Assembly: GCF_023336895.1 (NCBI RefSeq)
Contig: NZ_JAMBLT010000014.1
Coordinates: 1-41,377 of the forward strand
Length of the DNA stretch: 41,377 nt
Reading direction: 5' to 3'
From: Parasutterella secunda
GTDB lineage: Bacteria > Pseudomonadota > Gammaproteobacteria > Burkholderiales > Burkholderiaceae_F
Shown: in pieces, positions 32,787 to 41,274 of the stretch
Numbering within the stretch: the first letter of the stretch is position 1
Layout of the letters: each line of letters starts with the position of its first letter
The notes under the pieces: generated by a model
What the model was told of the DNA's origin: nothing
Databases searched by the model: none
The model's input: only the letters and a program-made list of their open reading frames with translations
Program-made: the position numbers and the translations under genes

Positions 32787-33642
32787 CTATTTGGAATCGA
32801 TTTTGCCAAAGAGGAATGGCTTGATTGTAAAAATCAGTCGGATTCTTGGCTGAAATCGGTGCAAAGCCAAGATGATGCCAGGCATGGTTGAGTTCTTCTA
32901 ATAGATTTTCGCTAAGGGGCCGCGCTCCACCTTGTTTACTGAGTTTTTCGTGACGATCATTCAGAACCAAAGGAATGTGCATATAGGTTGGCTCTTCCCA
33001 GCCCAAAGCGCGGTAAATCGCTAATTGACGCGGAGTATTGTCAATGAGATCAGCTCCGCGCACGATATCGGTGACACCGCTGTCGTGGTCATCAATAACA
33101 ACGGCTAATTGGTAAGCAAATAAACCGTCAGCTCTTTTTACCACAAAGTCGCCCACCGCTTTTTCAACATTTTGACTGTAGTGGCCGCTCCAGCGATCGG
33201 TAAAGGTGATGGGGGTGTCATTGGTTAAAAATCGCCATGAGCGAATCGCTCCGTGAGGGCCTTGGCGACAGGTTCCCGGATAGTGATTAAGGGGGGCGCC
33301 TAAACGCACGTTCTCTTTTTCAATCGTGTGACGGGTACAGGAGCAGCCATAGACTTTTTTCTGAGCAATCAGCTGATCAATGACTTCCAAATAGCGATCA
33401 GTTCTTTGACTTTGCCACAGAATGGGGCCGTCGCTTTTCATTTCAAGTCGATCGAGGACTGACAAAATGCCCTCTGCCCATTCTTTTTTGCAACGTGTTT
33501 GATCAACGTCTTCAATACGGATGAGCCATTTTCCATGATGGGCTTTAGCGTCAATGAAACTTGCGAGAGCCGCAACAAGGCTGCCCGCATGCAATAAGCC
33601 GGTAGGGGAAGGCGCAAAGCGTCCGATATAGTTTTCAGTCAT
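32779..33642 (-). CDS. gluQ: Glutamyl-Q tRNA(Asp) synthetase
   Basis: GluQRS is a truncated glutamyl-tRNA synthetase that attaches glutamate to queuosine in the anticodon of tRNA(Asp). The 287-residue length is right, as it lacks the anticodon-binding domain of GluRS. It shows GRFAPSPTGLLHAGSLVAAL (class-I HIGH-like HAGS), a zinc site from CSCTR and YPGTC, RGADLIDNTPRQLAIY and the KMSKS-like KLSKQ. ATG 33642 has no strong ribosome site. It stands alone, convergent with tRNA-Gly. Confidence 0.92.
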   Translation of the reverse strand: MTENYIGRFAPSPTGLLHAGSLVAALASFIDAKAHHGKWLIRIEDVDQTRCKKEWAEGILSVLDRLEMKSDGPILWQSQRTDRYLEVIDQLIAQKKVYGCSCTRHTIEKENVRLGAPLNHYPGTCRQGPHGAIRSWRFLTNDTPITFTDRWSGHYSQNVEKAVGDFVVKRADGLFAYQLAVVIDDHDSGVTDIVRGADLIDNTPRQLAIYRALGWEEPTYMHIPLVLNDRHEKLSKQGGARPLSENLLEELNHAWHHLGFAPISAKNPTDFYNQAIPLWQNRFQIAK

Positions 33643-33659
33643 AGAAGCCGAATTTTAAA

Positions 33660-33694
33660 GCAAAACAAAACCCCGATCATTTCTGACCGGGGTT
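33660..33694 (-). terminator. Terminator of the asparaginase gene
   Basis: On the minus strand AACCCCGGTCA pairs with TGATCGGGGTT (one mismatch), followed by TTGTTTTG. A second small hairpin GAAACTC/GAGTTTC (33709-33727) lies just after the stop. Confidence 0.82.
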
Positions 33695-33738
33695 AATCGA
33701 AGCTACTCGAAACTCTTAGAGAGTTTCAACCGTCGATC

Positions 33739-34782
33739 TTAGTACTTGTCGAAGTATTCTTGAATCTTCTTCGGATCGCTGGTCTTCGTCAAAGCCAATT
33801 GCAACAACACGCGAGCCTTTTGCGGGTTGAGGTATTGACCGGCAACGAAACCGTACTTAGCGTCGTTGATTTCAGCATCCTTCGTGGCAGAGCCTGTCGG
33901 GACACGAGAAGAACGAACGACGACTACGCCGTCCTTAGCAGCCTTTTCAAGGATCGGGAACAAGTTCTTGTGGATGTTACCGTTACCGACACCAGCGGTC
34001 ACGATACCCTTGTAGCCGGCCTTCAACAAAGCTTGAAGCGGTTCAGCTGGAACGTTGGAGTAGTTGTAAACGATACCAACTTTCGGCAAAGACGTCAGCT
34101 TGGAAACGTCAAACGGGGTCTTCGTGGTATGGGGCGTTGCGGGCGTATTGCCGAAATGCACCTTGGAGTTGAAAACATAGCCCATCGTACCGAAGTTAGC
34201 GCCTTGGAAGGTTTCCACAGCGGTCGTGTTGGTCTTGATCACGTCGCGAGCACCGATGATCTTGTCGTCCATGGCAACCATGGCACCGCGGTTAGCGGCT
34301 TCCTTGGAAGCGGCAACCACAACGGCGTTGTACAAGTTCTTCGGACCGTCAGCAGACAAACCGGTGGAGGGCAACATGGCGCCGACGAAAACGATCGGCT
34401 TCGTGCACTTGGCAGTCAAGTGAACAAAATAGGCCGTTTCTTCCATCGTGTCCGTACCGTGCGTGACAACGAAACCATCAACCTTGTTGCAGTCTTCATT
34501 GATCGTCTTCACGAGCTTGAGCCACACATCGTCGGTCATGTCTTGAGAACCGATTTGAACGACTTGCTTCGGAATGACATTTGCCACTTCAGCCAAAGCG
34601 GGGACTGCAGCGACCAAATGGTTCACGGAGACCTTACCGGCGGTATAGGCCGTACCCGTGGCCGATTGGCCGGCACCAGCGATCGTACCGCCCGTAGCCA
34701 AAACTTCGACGTTCGGCAAAGCCATGGCGGTGGCGCTGGCAGCCACTAAGGCAGTGGCCAACAAAGTATGTTTCAATTGCAT
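33739..34782 (-). CDS. ansB: Periplasmic L-asparaginase II
   Basis: Type II asparaginase hydrolyses asparagine to aspartate and ammonia in the periplasm. The 347-residue precursor has a signal peptide (MQLKHTLLATALVAASATAMA) cut before LPNVEVLATGG, the same mature start pattern as E. coli AnsB. Catalytic residues are visible: T33 (mature Thr12) in ATGGTIAG, HGTDTMEETAYF (Thr-Asp pair) and the Lys of MDDKI. Two cysteines at the AnsB disulfide positions are kept. ATG 34782 follows AGGAG; upstream in-frame codons to 34818 would spoil the signal peptide. It is monocistronic, and I could not identify an FNR or CRP site upstream. Confidence 0.94.
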   Translation of the reverse strand: MQLKHTLLATALVAASATAMALPNVEVLATGGTIAGAGQSATGTAYTAGKVSVNHLVAAVPALAEVANVIPKQVVQIGSQDMTDDVWLKLVKTINEDCNKVDGFVVTHGTDTMEETAYFVHLTAKCTKPIVFVGAMLPSTGLSADGPKNLYNAVVVAASKEAANRGAMVAMDDKIIGARDVIKTNTTAVETFQGANFGTMGYVFNSKVHFGNTPATPHTTKTPFDVSKLTSLPKVGIVYNYSNVPAEPLQALLKAGYKGIVTAGVGNGNIHKNLFPILEKAAKDGVVVVRSSRVPTGSATKDAEINDAKYGFVAGQYLNPQKARVLLQLALTKTSDPKKIQEYFDKY

Positions 34783-35106
34783 ATACAACTCCTCATATGT
34801 AAAACGATTGCTTCCCATGTGTCTTTACAGACAACACACAAGCAGGGGGAGCATTTGCTCTCAGCCTTTTATCATAGGTTAAATTGACTAGATAGGCGCA
34901 TATTTTTTAATCAGCTTTTGCCATTACACAACATTTTGTTATTTTTTAATAATGAAACATTTAACATGTTGATTTTAAAGAGATTTATTTACTTTTTTAT
35001 TTTAGAGACTTCTAATTCATTGATTATTTTGGAAATTTTAGCCTTTAGTAGTACTATCCCCATATTGATTTTTTCTGATTAATGATTAAAATACACCCCT
35101 TCAAGT
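34783..35106. other. AT-rich gap between ansB and tRNA-Arg
   Basis: The ansB ribosome site is at its left edge and the tRNA-Arg promoter at its right. The middle (about 34880-35060) is very AT-rich, with loose inverted repeats (TTATT/AATAA, CAACAT/ATGTTG). No gene is seen. Confidence 0.5.
35065..35092 (+). promoter_or_regulatory. Promoter of tRNA-Arg
   Basis: TTGATT (35065-35070), a 16-bp spacer and TAAAAT (35087-35092), 14 nt before the tRNA. The -10 box and spacer are the same as those of tRNA-Gly. Confidence 0.75.
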
Positions 35107-35183
35107 GCGCCGGTAGCTCAGTTGGATAGAGTACCTGGCTACGAACCAGGGGGTCGCGGGTTCGAATCCTACCCGGCGCACCA
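35107..35183 (+). tRNA. tRNA-Arg (ACG)
   Basis: A 77-nt cloverleaf. Acceptor GCGCCGG pairs with its complement near the 3' end. The D arm has TAGCTCAGTTGGATAGA, the anticodon stem is CCTGG/CCAGG with anticodon ACG (35141-35143, normally edited to ICG), and the T arm has GGTTCGAATCC. CCA (35181-35183) is encoded. Confidence 0.97.
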
Positions 35184-35196
35184 AATTTTCTGCAGC

Positions 35197-35217
35197 GAAC
35201 CTTCGGGTTCCTTTTTT
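35197..35217 (+). terminator. Terminator of tRNA-Arg
   Basis: GAACC (35197-35201) pairs with GGTTC (35206-35210) around a TTCG tetraloop, followed by CTTTTTT. Confidence 0.85.
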
Positions 35218-35432
35218 ATTTTCTTTCTCCCCAGTCTATTTTCTAAGTTATTCACTAATGCACTGACTTACAAGTTCTTGGCACACCCGATGATATCGGC
35301 TTGATCTTGGCATTGATGATTTCCTTTTACTGTATTCGAAATATGTCGGATATTGACTAACTTTTTTTCAAAAATACAAGAGAGGAATGAGCAAGAAAAA
35401 CTTCCTTTTTACGTGGTAATTGACCTTGCCTG

Positions 35433-35540
35433 AAATTGGTTGACAGCTTTTAGAGCTATGACTAATTTAGTTGACAGGTTTTCTCTTTTGCCAAATTCTC
35501 TTTACAGCAAAAGATCTAAAACCTAATTAGGTTGACACTT
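35433..35540. repeat. Phased array of four TTGACA-centred repeats
   Basis: TTGACA occurs at 35440-35445, 35471-35476 and 35532-35537, and TTTACA at 35501-35506: spacings of 31, 30 and 31 bp, close to three helical turns. Units 1, 2 and 4 have an AAATT/TAATT element just before the box (for example CTAATTAGGTTGACA). In reverse complement each unit begins TGTCAAC. It could be a relic transposon end with repeated transposase sites, or a regulator-binding array. The rest of 35218-35656 has no recognisable gene. Confidence 0.6.
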
Positions 35541-35609
35541 TGGAGATCATTTCCTTAGTGTCTTTTTCATTTTAACCTTTTTATTTTCCCTCCTTGTTGT
35601 TGGTCCAAG

Positions 35610-35642
35610 CATGCTTGATAGGCCATTGGTCTATCAAACATG
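35610..35642. repeat. Imperfect inverted repeat left of the IS element
   Basis: CATG-c-TTGATAG (35610-35621) and CTATCAA-a-CATG (35631-35642) form a near-perfect palindrome with a 9-nt centre, just outside the IS left end. Function unknown. Confidence 0.5.
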
Positions 35643-35656
35643 GCGGAAGCCCTCTA

Positions 35657-36946
35657 TGAAATAAGGTTGTAGTTTCGGAATTTTGATTCTCACTTTTTTA
35701 AAATACTGAGCTTAGATGAGGATCAAAATGCAAAAACGTTTTTCTGACGAATTCAAAAATTCTGCTATCGCCCGTGTTCGTAACGGAGAGACGCAAATCG
35801 ATGTTGCCAAGAGTCTTGGCATTAGTTTCAAAACTTTAAATCGTTGGTGCGTGAAGGCTAAAGATGAAATGTCTTCAGGCACTCTTTCGTTGTCTGAAGA
35901 AAATGCCCGGTTGCGTAAGGCACTGAAAGAACGCGAAGCAGAAATTGCCTTTTTAAAAAAAAGCAGCTGCGTACTTCGCAAAAATGCCGTAACGAGGTAC
36001 GCCTTTCTTGAACACTGCATTAATGCTGCGGAAATCGGTCGGCACGTCGGCTTGCCCATAACCCGTGCTTATCGCTTACTGGGCGTGAGCGTTAGTGGCT
36101 TTTATGCTTGGAGAAACAGTGACAAGGAGCATCGATTTGGGGTCGTTTATACGGACGCTTTCATTCTTGAAACACTCAAGGCAGAAATCAAAACCGCTTG
36201 CAATGGTCATATCCCGGGCCTGCTTGTTTGCTATCGGTTCCTCAGACAAAAAGGCCTGAGTATCGATATCAAACGCTTGCGGCGCCTCATGAGGGCCGAA
36301 GGTTTATTTCATCGTTTCCACCGCAAATATGTGCGTACAACCGATAGTGATCACGATTTGCCAAAAGCCCCAAATTTACTTGACAGGCGCTTTGAAGAGT
36401 TTGGAATTAATGAAGCTTGGTGCGGAGATATTACGCATATCCCAACAGCAGAAGGGTGGCTGTATTTGACCGCGGTGATCGACTTGGGCACGCGCAGGCT
36501 GGTCGGTTATTGCTTTGACAAACACATAACCAAGCAACTGGTTATCAATGCGTTGACAAACGCTTGGGAAAATGAGCTACCGAACGACGGTTGTATTTTT
36601 CATAGCGACCAAGGCTCGCAATATTGCAGTCAAGCTTTTCAAGAAACGCTTCAAAATTTTCACTTTCGTAGCTCAATGAGTCGACGCGCACAATGTTGGG
36701 ATAACGCAGCAGCAGAGGCTTTTTGGGCGACTTTGAAACGGGAGGCGCTTCCGTTAAACGGTTGCTTTAATTCACGAGAGGAGGCAAAAAGACAGGTGCA
36801 GAACTGGTTGTACTACTATAATGGACGTCGGCCGCATTCAAAATTGGGGATGCAATCACCCAATGAATACTACGTTCAGCTTCTGAACTCGGTTAAATGA
36901 GGCTTTCAATAGAGATTCAAAATTCCTGTTCTGCAACCCTATTCCA
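35657..36946 (+). mobile_element. IS3-family insertion sequence, copy 1
   Basis: A 1290-bp element. The left end (35657-35691, TGAAATAAGGTTGTAG...) and the reverse complement of the right end (36912-36946, TGGAATAGGGTTGCAG...) match over about 35 nt, both finishing in GGAATTTTGA(A)TCTC. Both start with TG, as IS3-family ends do. The immediate flanks (CTA on the left, AAT on the right) are not a target duplication for this copy alone. It encodes one fused transposase. Confidence 0.88.
35728..36900 (+). CDS. IS3-family transposase, orfA-orfB fused in one frame
   Basis: A 390-residue DDE transposase. The OrfA part has a helix-turn-helix (KRFSDEFKNSAIARV, QIDVAKSLGISFKTLNRW) and a leucine-zipper-like coil (about 50-80). 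The OrfB part has the rve core with WCGDITHIPT (D), HSDQGSQYC (D) and CWDNAAAEAFWATLKRE (E). IS3 elements normally need a -1 frameshift on an A-run to join OrfA and OrfB. Here the run has eight A (35955-35962) instead of the seven in copy 2, so both parts are in one frame; with one A fewer, OrfA would end KKAAAYFAKMP. ATG 35728 follows GAGGA (35718-35722). Confidence 0.88.
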   Translation: MQKRFSDEFKNSAIARVRNGETQIDVAKSLGISFKTLNRWCVKAKDEMSSGTLSLSEENARLRKALKEREAEIAFLKKSSCVLRKNAVTRYAFLEHCINAAEIGRHVGLPITRAYRLLGVSVSGFYAWRNSDKEHRFGVVYTDAFILETLKAEIKTACNGHIPGLLVCYRFLRQKGLSIDIKRLRRLMRAEGLFHRFHRKYVRTTDSDHDLPKAPNLLDRRFEEFGINEAWCGDITHIPTAEGWLYLTAVIDLGTRRLVGYCFDKHITKQLVINALTNAWENELPNDGCIFHSDQGSQYCSQAFQETLQNFHFRSSMSRRAQCWDNAAAEAFWATLKREALPLNGCFNSREEAKRQVQNWLYYYNGRRPHSKLGMQSPNEYYVQLLNSVK

Positions 36947-37166
36947 AATACCTGCTTTGATTATTGAGAGAAGTTGTCAATTCAACCATTAGAATGATCA
37001 AAACTAAAGATAATTATGTATTTTTGCGGTAATGCGGGTTTTTCTTAATTCTTGTATTCATGGCAATTTTTATGAAACCTCAATTTGGGAAGAAATTGCA
37101 ATCGAAGTAATGCAGGCATGAAACTACTCCAAGGCGCGGACAAACATATGAAACTTAGATAGATTC

Positions 37167-37211
37167 AGACCCTCTTTTTTCGTGTTGAGCAAGAAAAAGG
37201 AGGGTCTTTTT
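37167..37211 (+). terminator. Long terminator-like hairpin beside the autotransporter 3' end
   Basis: AGACCCTCTTTTTTC (37167-37181) pairs with GAAAAAGGAGGGTCT (37193-37207, one mismatch), followed by TTTT on the plus strand. It sits just past the stop of the minus-strand autotransporter and probably acts in both directions. 36947-37166 otherwise shows no gene. Confidence 0.7.
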
Positions 37212-37237
37212 AGAGAGGACGAATTGCCAGGCAAAGA

Positions 37238-39943
37238 TTAGAAGCGATATTGCGCTTCCATTGCAGCACTCCAACCTTGTGTATCGCCTGCTTGGCAGTC
37301 AACATCCGCTCTGAAATTCCAATTGCCGACATCTCTGCCTATGCCAAATGACACTTCTGCATAGTCTCCGAATTTGAGATCGGGTAGAACTTGATCGCTC
37401 ACGCTGTTTCCTTCATTGTCTGTCAGGCCGTATGCAGTAGCTCCGGAATTGTCATCATTCCAGACATAACGTCCTTCTACATATATACGCCAATCGTTTG
37501 GAATGGCACTTTCGATTCGGATACCGGGACTAACTTCCCAATTGGAGAAACTATCCATTGAAACTTTTACATCATGTGCAGAACGAAAGTTTTGGCCGTT
37601 GACGTACGTATAAATGACATCTAAAGACGGAATGACAGAGAAGCTTGTATTCGGAATGGCAAGATGCATACCTAATGACAATCCACTTCCAATCCAATAG
37701 TTATCGATATCGGTTGAGTTTCCTAAATGACTATTGACATCACTGGCCAAGTAGCCGATATTGGCATGCCAGTCTGCAAATGTTTGTCCAGTGGAGAGTT
37801 TTGCGGCAAGGCCTAAAAAGCCCCCTTGAGAGCTCACATCATTGACACGATCTTCTCCGCTTGCGGTTATAAAACCACCATACATCCCCAGTCGAGAAGA
37901 TAATTTGCCGAAGTGTTGAGGCTCTGACATTGCTGAAAACAGTGCGATACCGTAGTCCAAGTCCCAGTCAGAATCATAGTGTTCGACGTTCAGAGAGACT
38001 TGACCGCCTAGAGCAGAACCGTCAACTCGGCCAAATGTTGTCCACGCTCCATTATTAAGGTGTTCTGAGTTAAAGAGTCTTTGAGAAATTTCATGTTGAA
38101 GAGTTTGGATCGTCTTTTGAATAAGAACACCGGCGTAGACTTCGGGGTTGAAATGTGAAGGTTGGGGGACAATGGGGATCTCGGGATCCGCATCGGCAAT
38201 CGATGAAAAAGTGTAAGTTCCGTTTGAAGCGTCATCTAACGTTACGTTATATTTGTAAAGCTTCCCATTGACGCTTTGTGCTTCATCTAAGAGACCAAAC
38301 GAAAGATTTTCGATAGAGTCTCCTTCTAAAAGTGTTACGGTTGCAACGTCTTGGCCGTCAGCCATGTCAGATAAGATGTTCCATTGTCCTACATCCAGAG
38401 AAAGACTCCCATTTCCAAGAATATGGTGGTCAATCAAAGAGAGAGAATCGGCAATATTGTTTGCTAAATCGACATCCATGGTTAAGTTAACATGATGCTC
38501 GCCCGATTCTTTAGCCCCAAGAGAGTGGATCGTGTATGTTTGAACCTGTTTATCAGAAAAAGAGAGATTCCTCTGATTTTGGGCGTCACCCATAATCATC
38601 ACGCCACTTGTTTTGAGCGTGTCTTTATGGCCTATATTTACCGTTCCCCGGTAAAAATTGAGATCGGCAATAATGGTATTGTTGTCTTGGTCGATGAAAT
38701 CAATAATGCCGTTAAAGGTTACCGTTCCCGTTGAATTTTCTTCTTGATTGATGTTGATGTTGATATTCGTTTCAAAGATTCCGCTGCTTCCAAGGTCATA
38801 ATAACTTCCGTTACCTTCAATATTTCCATTGAAGGTGATTGTCCTTTCAGGGCCGGCAGATAAATTCAGATTGGCAGAGTGTGCTCGCCAAGTGTATAAC
38901 TTGGATCCTTCAACGAAATCGCCCATATTAATGTAAATGTCAGATCCATATGCTGCAGAGTTTTGGTCAAACAAAACATCTTTATTTTCTGCCGAAATGG
39001 TTAGGATCATCGGCGTGACAAATTTCTTATTCTCTCTTGGAATGGCAGGGCGTAAAGAACTCCCTATTGGAGAAGGATACAGATGAGCTAGATAGATTGC
39101 TCCACCGAAGGATGTCGCTGAATTATTAATGAAATTAGTATCTTTAATGGTTGTCTTCCAACTCCGGCTGATTAATAGTGCGCCACCGCTTACTTCTGTT
39201 GAATTTCCCTCAAAAAGACTATTAGAGATAGTGGTCTTTATTGATCGATCAATGAAAATGGCACCACCATATGCCCTCGCAAAATTATTGGCAAAAACAG
39301 AATTGCTAATAGAAATCTCATTGTATGGAATATTGTCAAGTCCTGTGGTGCTTTCAATATAGGAGAATGCTCCTCCATGGTCGGATAAGTCTTGGGAATT
39401 CTGGAAGACCATGTGGTCAAATGAAACAATGCAAGGCGAATTAGGGTCTTGAGCACTTCCTTCGACTGAAATTCGTGTTTGGATGCCTCCTGTGTAGTCA
39501 ATGATGGTGCCGCTTACTTCATCATACTCAATCTGCCCAGCTCCGAACATTTCTAAACTTTTGTCTGAGGAGAACACTGTCAGTAGGCTACCAGGGGCAA
39601 TCGGGTAGGTGTTAAGGCCAAAGCCATTCCAATTAATTTTTAATGCATTATGAGCCTTGAGAGTTTCTGAGGTATTGTCATAATTCAAATCAGCATTAAC
39701 ATCGAGTTCAACAGCATTTGAGTCGACAGCAGCACTAAACTCATCCCAAGATGAGATTGGTTGAGCGAAAATGTAGCTACAGTTGACTGCCAAAGCAACG
39801 GCCACCGCAGTTGCTTTTATAGATAAAGAACCTGATTTTTTTATTGATGGTGTAGTGAAGGACTTATTTTGAGACTGAATTAAGTAGTAATTGTTATGTT
39901 GGGGGGGGGATTTTTTAGTTGTTTCATCATGATGAGGATCCAT
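37238..39943 (-). CDS. Pmp-like autotransporter with a C9 tract near its start
   Basis: A 901-residue surface protein. An unusually long 43-residue N-region (His, Pro and Lys rich) precedes a signal peptide core (SIKATAVAVALAVNCSYIFA, cut near residue 61). The passenger carries the paired GGA(I/L) and FxxN motifs of chlamydial Pmp proteins, which form a beta-helix: FANN...GGAIFI, FEGN...GGALLI, FINN...GGAIYL (about residues 180-290). The C-terminal beta-domain (about 640-901) ends MEAQYRF. Codons 12-15 contain nine C. The start used here (ATG 39943) has no ribosome site. Pmp proteins act in adhesion; this ligand is unknown. It lies between two IS elements. Confidence 0.88.
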   Translation of the reverse strand: MDPHHDETTKKSPPQHNNYYLIQSQNKSFTTPSIKKSGSLSIKATAVAVALAVNCSYIFAQPISSWDEFSAAVDSNAVELDVNADLNYDNTSETLKAHNALKINWNGFGLNTYPIAPGSLLTVFSSDKSLEMFGAGQIEYDEVSGTIIDYTGGIQTRISVEGSAQDPNSPCIVSFDHMVFQNSQDLSDHGGAFSYIESTTGLDNIPYNEISISNSVFANNFARAYGGAIFIDRSIKTTISNSLFEGNSTEVSGGALLISRSWKTTIKDTNFINNSATSFGGAIYLAHLYPSPIGSSLRPAIPRENKKFVTPMILTISAENKDVLFDQNSAAYGSDIYINMGDFVEGSKLYTWRAHSANLNLSAGPERTITFNGNIEGNGSYYDLGSSGIFETNINININQEENSTGTVTFNGIIDFIDQDNNTIIADLNFYRGTVNIGHKDTLKTSGVMIMGDAQNQRNLSFSDKQVQTYTIHSLGAKESGEHHVNLTMDVDLANNIADSLSLIDHHILGNGSLSLDVGQWNILSDMADGQDVATVTLLEGDSIENLSFGLLDEAQSVNGKLYKYNVTLDDASNGTYTFSSIADADPEIPIVPQPSHFNPEVYAGVLIQKTIQTLQHEISQRLFNSEHLNNGAWTTFGRVDGSALGGQVSLNVEHYDSDWDLDYGIALFSAMSEPQHFGKLSSRLGMYGGFITASGEDRVNDVSSQGGFLGLAAKLSTGQTFADWHANIGYLASDVNSHLGNSTDIDNYWIGSGLSLGMHLAIPNTSFSVIPSLDVIYTYVNGQNFRSAHDVKVSMDSFSNWEVSPGIRIESAIPNDWRIYVEGRYVWNDDNSGATAYGLTDNEGNSVSDQVLPDLKFGDYAEVSFGIGRDVGNWNFRADVDCQAGDTQGWSAAMEAQYRF
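39901..39909 (-). repeat. C9 homopolymer tract in the coding region
   Basis: Nine consecutive G on the plus strand are nine C in the coding strand, spanning codons 12-15 (Ser-Pro-Pro-Gln). A change of one base shifts the frame ahead of the signal peptide, the classic layout of translational phase variation. Confidence 0.8.
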
Positions 39944-40099
39944 AAGTGTTTATAAAAAATGATTAAATTCATACTACTTAACTATGGGGTTGAATGAAAG
40001 CAGGGTTTTCCATCGTATTTCAGATAAGGTATGAAGTAAGGTCGTAGACTCGGAATTTTGAATCTGATCCTTACAATACGATTAAAAGGATCTAGCAAA

Positions 40100-40369
40100 A
40101 TGAAGAAAAACTTTAAGTTCTCCCCCGAATTTCGTCAGTCTGCTGTCAGCCGTGTTCTCAACGGTGAGACTCAAGTTGAAGTGGCTAAAAGTCTTGGAAT
40201 CAGCCCAAAGACACTGAATGTCTGGTGCTTAAAAGCCAAAGAAGCTCGTTCAGAACAAGAAAATAAAAACCTCGATGAAACCGCACGCTTGCGATTAGAA
40301 CTCAAGAAAGCTCAAGCTGAGATTGAATTTTTAAAAAAAGCGGCGGCGTACTTCGGCAAATTGCCGTAA
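40100..40369 (+). CDS. IS3-family OrfA (copy 2)
   Basis: An 89-residue DNA-binding OrfA: KKNFKFSPEFRQSAVSRV plus helix-turn-helix QVEVAKSLGISPKTLNVW, then a coiled coil (ARLRLELKKAQAEIEFLKK). It ends KKAAAYFGKLP. The run A7 (40333-40339), read A-AAA-AAA in the zero frame, is a proper -1 slippery site leading into orfB. ATG 40100 has AAGGA upstream; an in-frame ATG at 40058 lies in the terminal repeat. Confidence 0.88.
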   Translation: MKKNFKFSPEFRQSAVSRVLNGETQVEVAKSLGISPKTLNVWCLKAKEARSEQENKNLDETARLRLELKKAQAEIEFLKKAAAYFGKLP

Positions 40370-41274
40370 AGAAGTACGCCTTTATTGCTCAGTGCATTGA
40401 AGACGGTACAGTCGGTAAGCACTCCGGCATTTCTGTGACTCGGGCTTGTTACTTGCTTGGTATCAGCACTAGTGGCTTTTACGATTGGAGAAAAAGCGAC
40501 AAGACCCATCGTTATGGTGTCGTGCATACCGATGCATTCATTGTCAGCACGATCAAGGCCTTTATTGAGGGTCGTTGTAAGGGCTATACGCCCGGTTAAA
40601 TGGTGTGCTACCGCCATTTACGCCAGCAAGGCGTCTCTGTGTCGGTTCCGCGGCTTCGCAACTTAATGCGAAACGCCGGAATCTATCATCGCTTCCATCG
40701 CAAGTACGTTAAAACGACTGACAGCAACCATCAATTGGCCGTTGCGCCCAACCTTTTATCGAGGCAATTTGACGAGCTTGGTATCAATGAGGCTTGGTGT
40801 GGCGATATTACGTATATCCGCACACGCGAGGGCTGGTTGTATTTGGCCAGTGTCATTGACTTGGGAACTAGGCGCTTAGTGGGCTATAGCATGCAGTCTC
40901 GTATGACCAGCGACTTAGTGATGAATGCCATGAAAATGGCCTATGAGAACGAAATGCCTGATGCCGGATGCATTTTCCACAGCGACCGCGGATCTCAATA
41001 TTGCAGCTTATCTTTTCAAGCAATGCTCCAAGAATACGGCTTACGTAGCTCGATGAGCGGCCTGGGGCAATGTTGGGATAACGCACCGTCGGAATCGCTG
41101 TGGGCAACACTGAAACGTGAGGTCACACCACCGTCGGGGCAATTTGATACACGAAAGGAGGCTAAAACTAAAATCAAGGATTGGATTTTCTATTACAATG
41201 GAAGTCGCCCGCACTCAAAACTCGGAAATAAGGCTCCCAATGTCTATTACGCCGAGCTTTTGAGACTGATTTAA
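40339..41274 (+). pseudogene. IS3-family OrfB interrupted by a stop codon (copy 2)
   Basis: From the slippery site the -1 frame reads through VKKYAFIAQCIEDGTVG to GYTPG, then meets TAA (40597-40599), then continues MVCYRHLRQQGVSV to the end. Copy 1 has Leu (CTG) at this position, so a one-base change (for example TTA to TAA) explains the break. The downstream part keeps all DDE residues (WCGDITYI, HSDRGSQYC, CWDNAPSESLWATLKRE). The part from ATG 40600 alone lacks the N-terminal region of OrfB, so this copy is probably inactive by itself. Confidence 0.8.

Noticed and set aside
33760-34749. A 329-codon open frame on the plus strand opposite the asparaginase gene
   Set aside because: It is the antisense of a clearly real gene, with low-complexity His/Arg/Gly composition and no recognisable domain. 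High third-position GC of ansB explains the open frame.
35122-35304. A 60-codon frame starting inside tRNA-Arg
   Set aside because: Its first third is tRNA sequence; it is an accidental frame.
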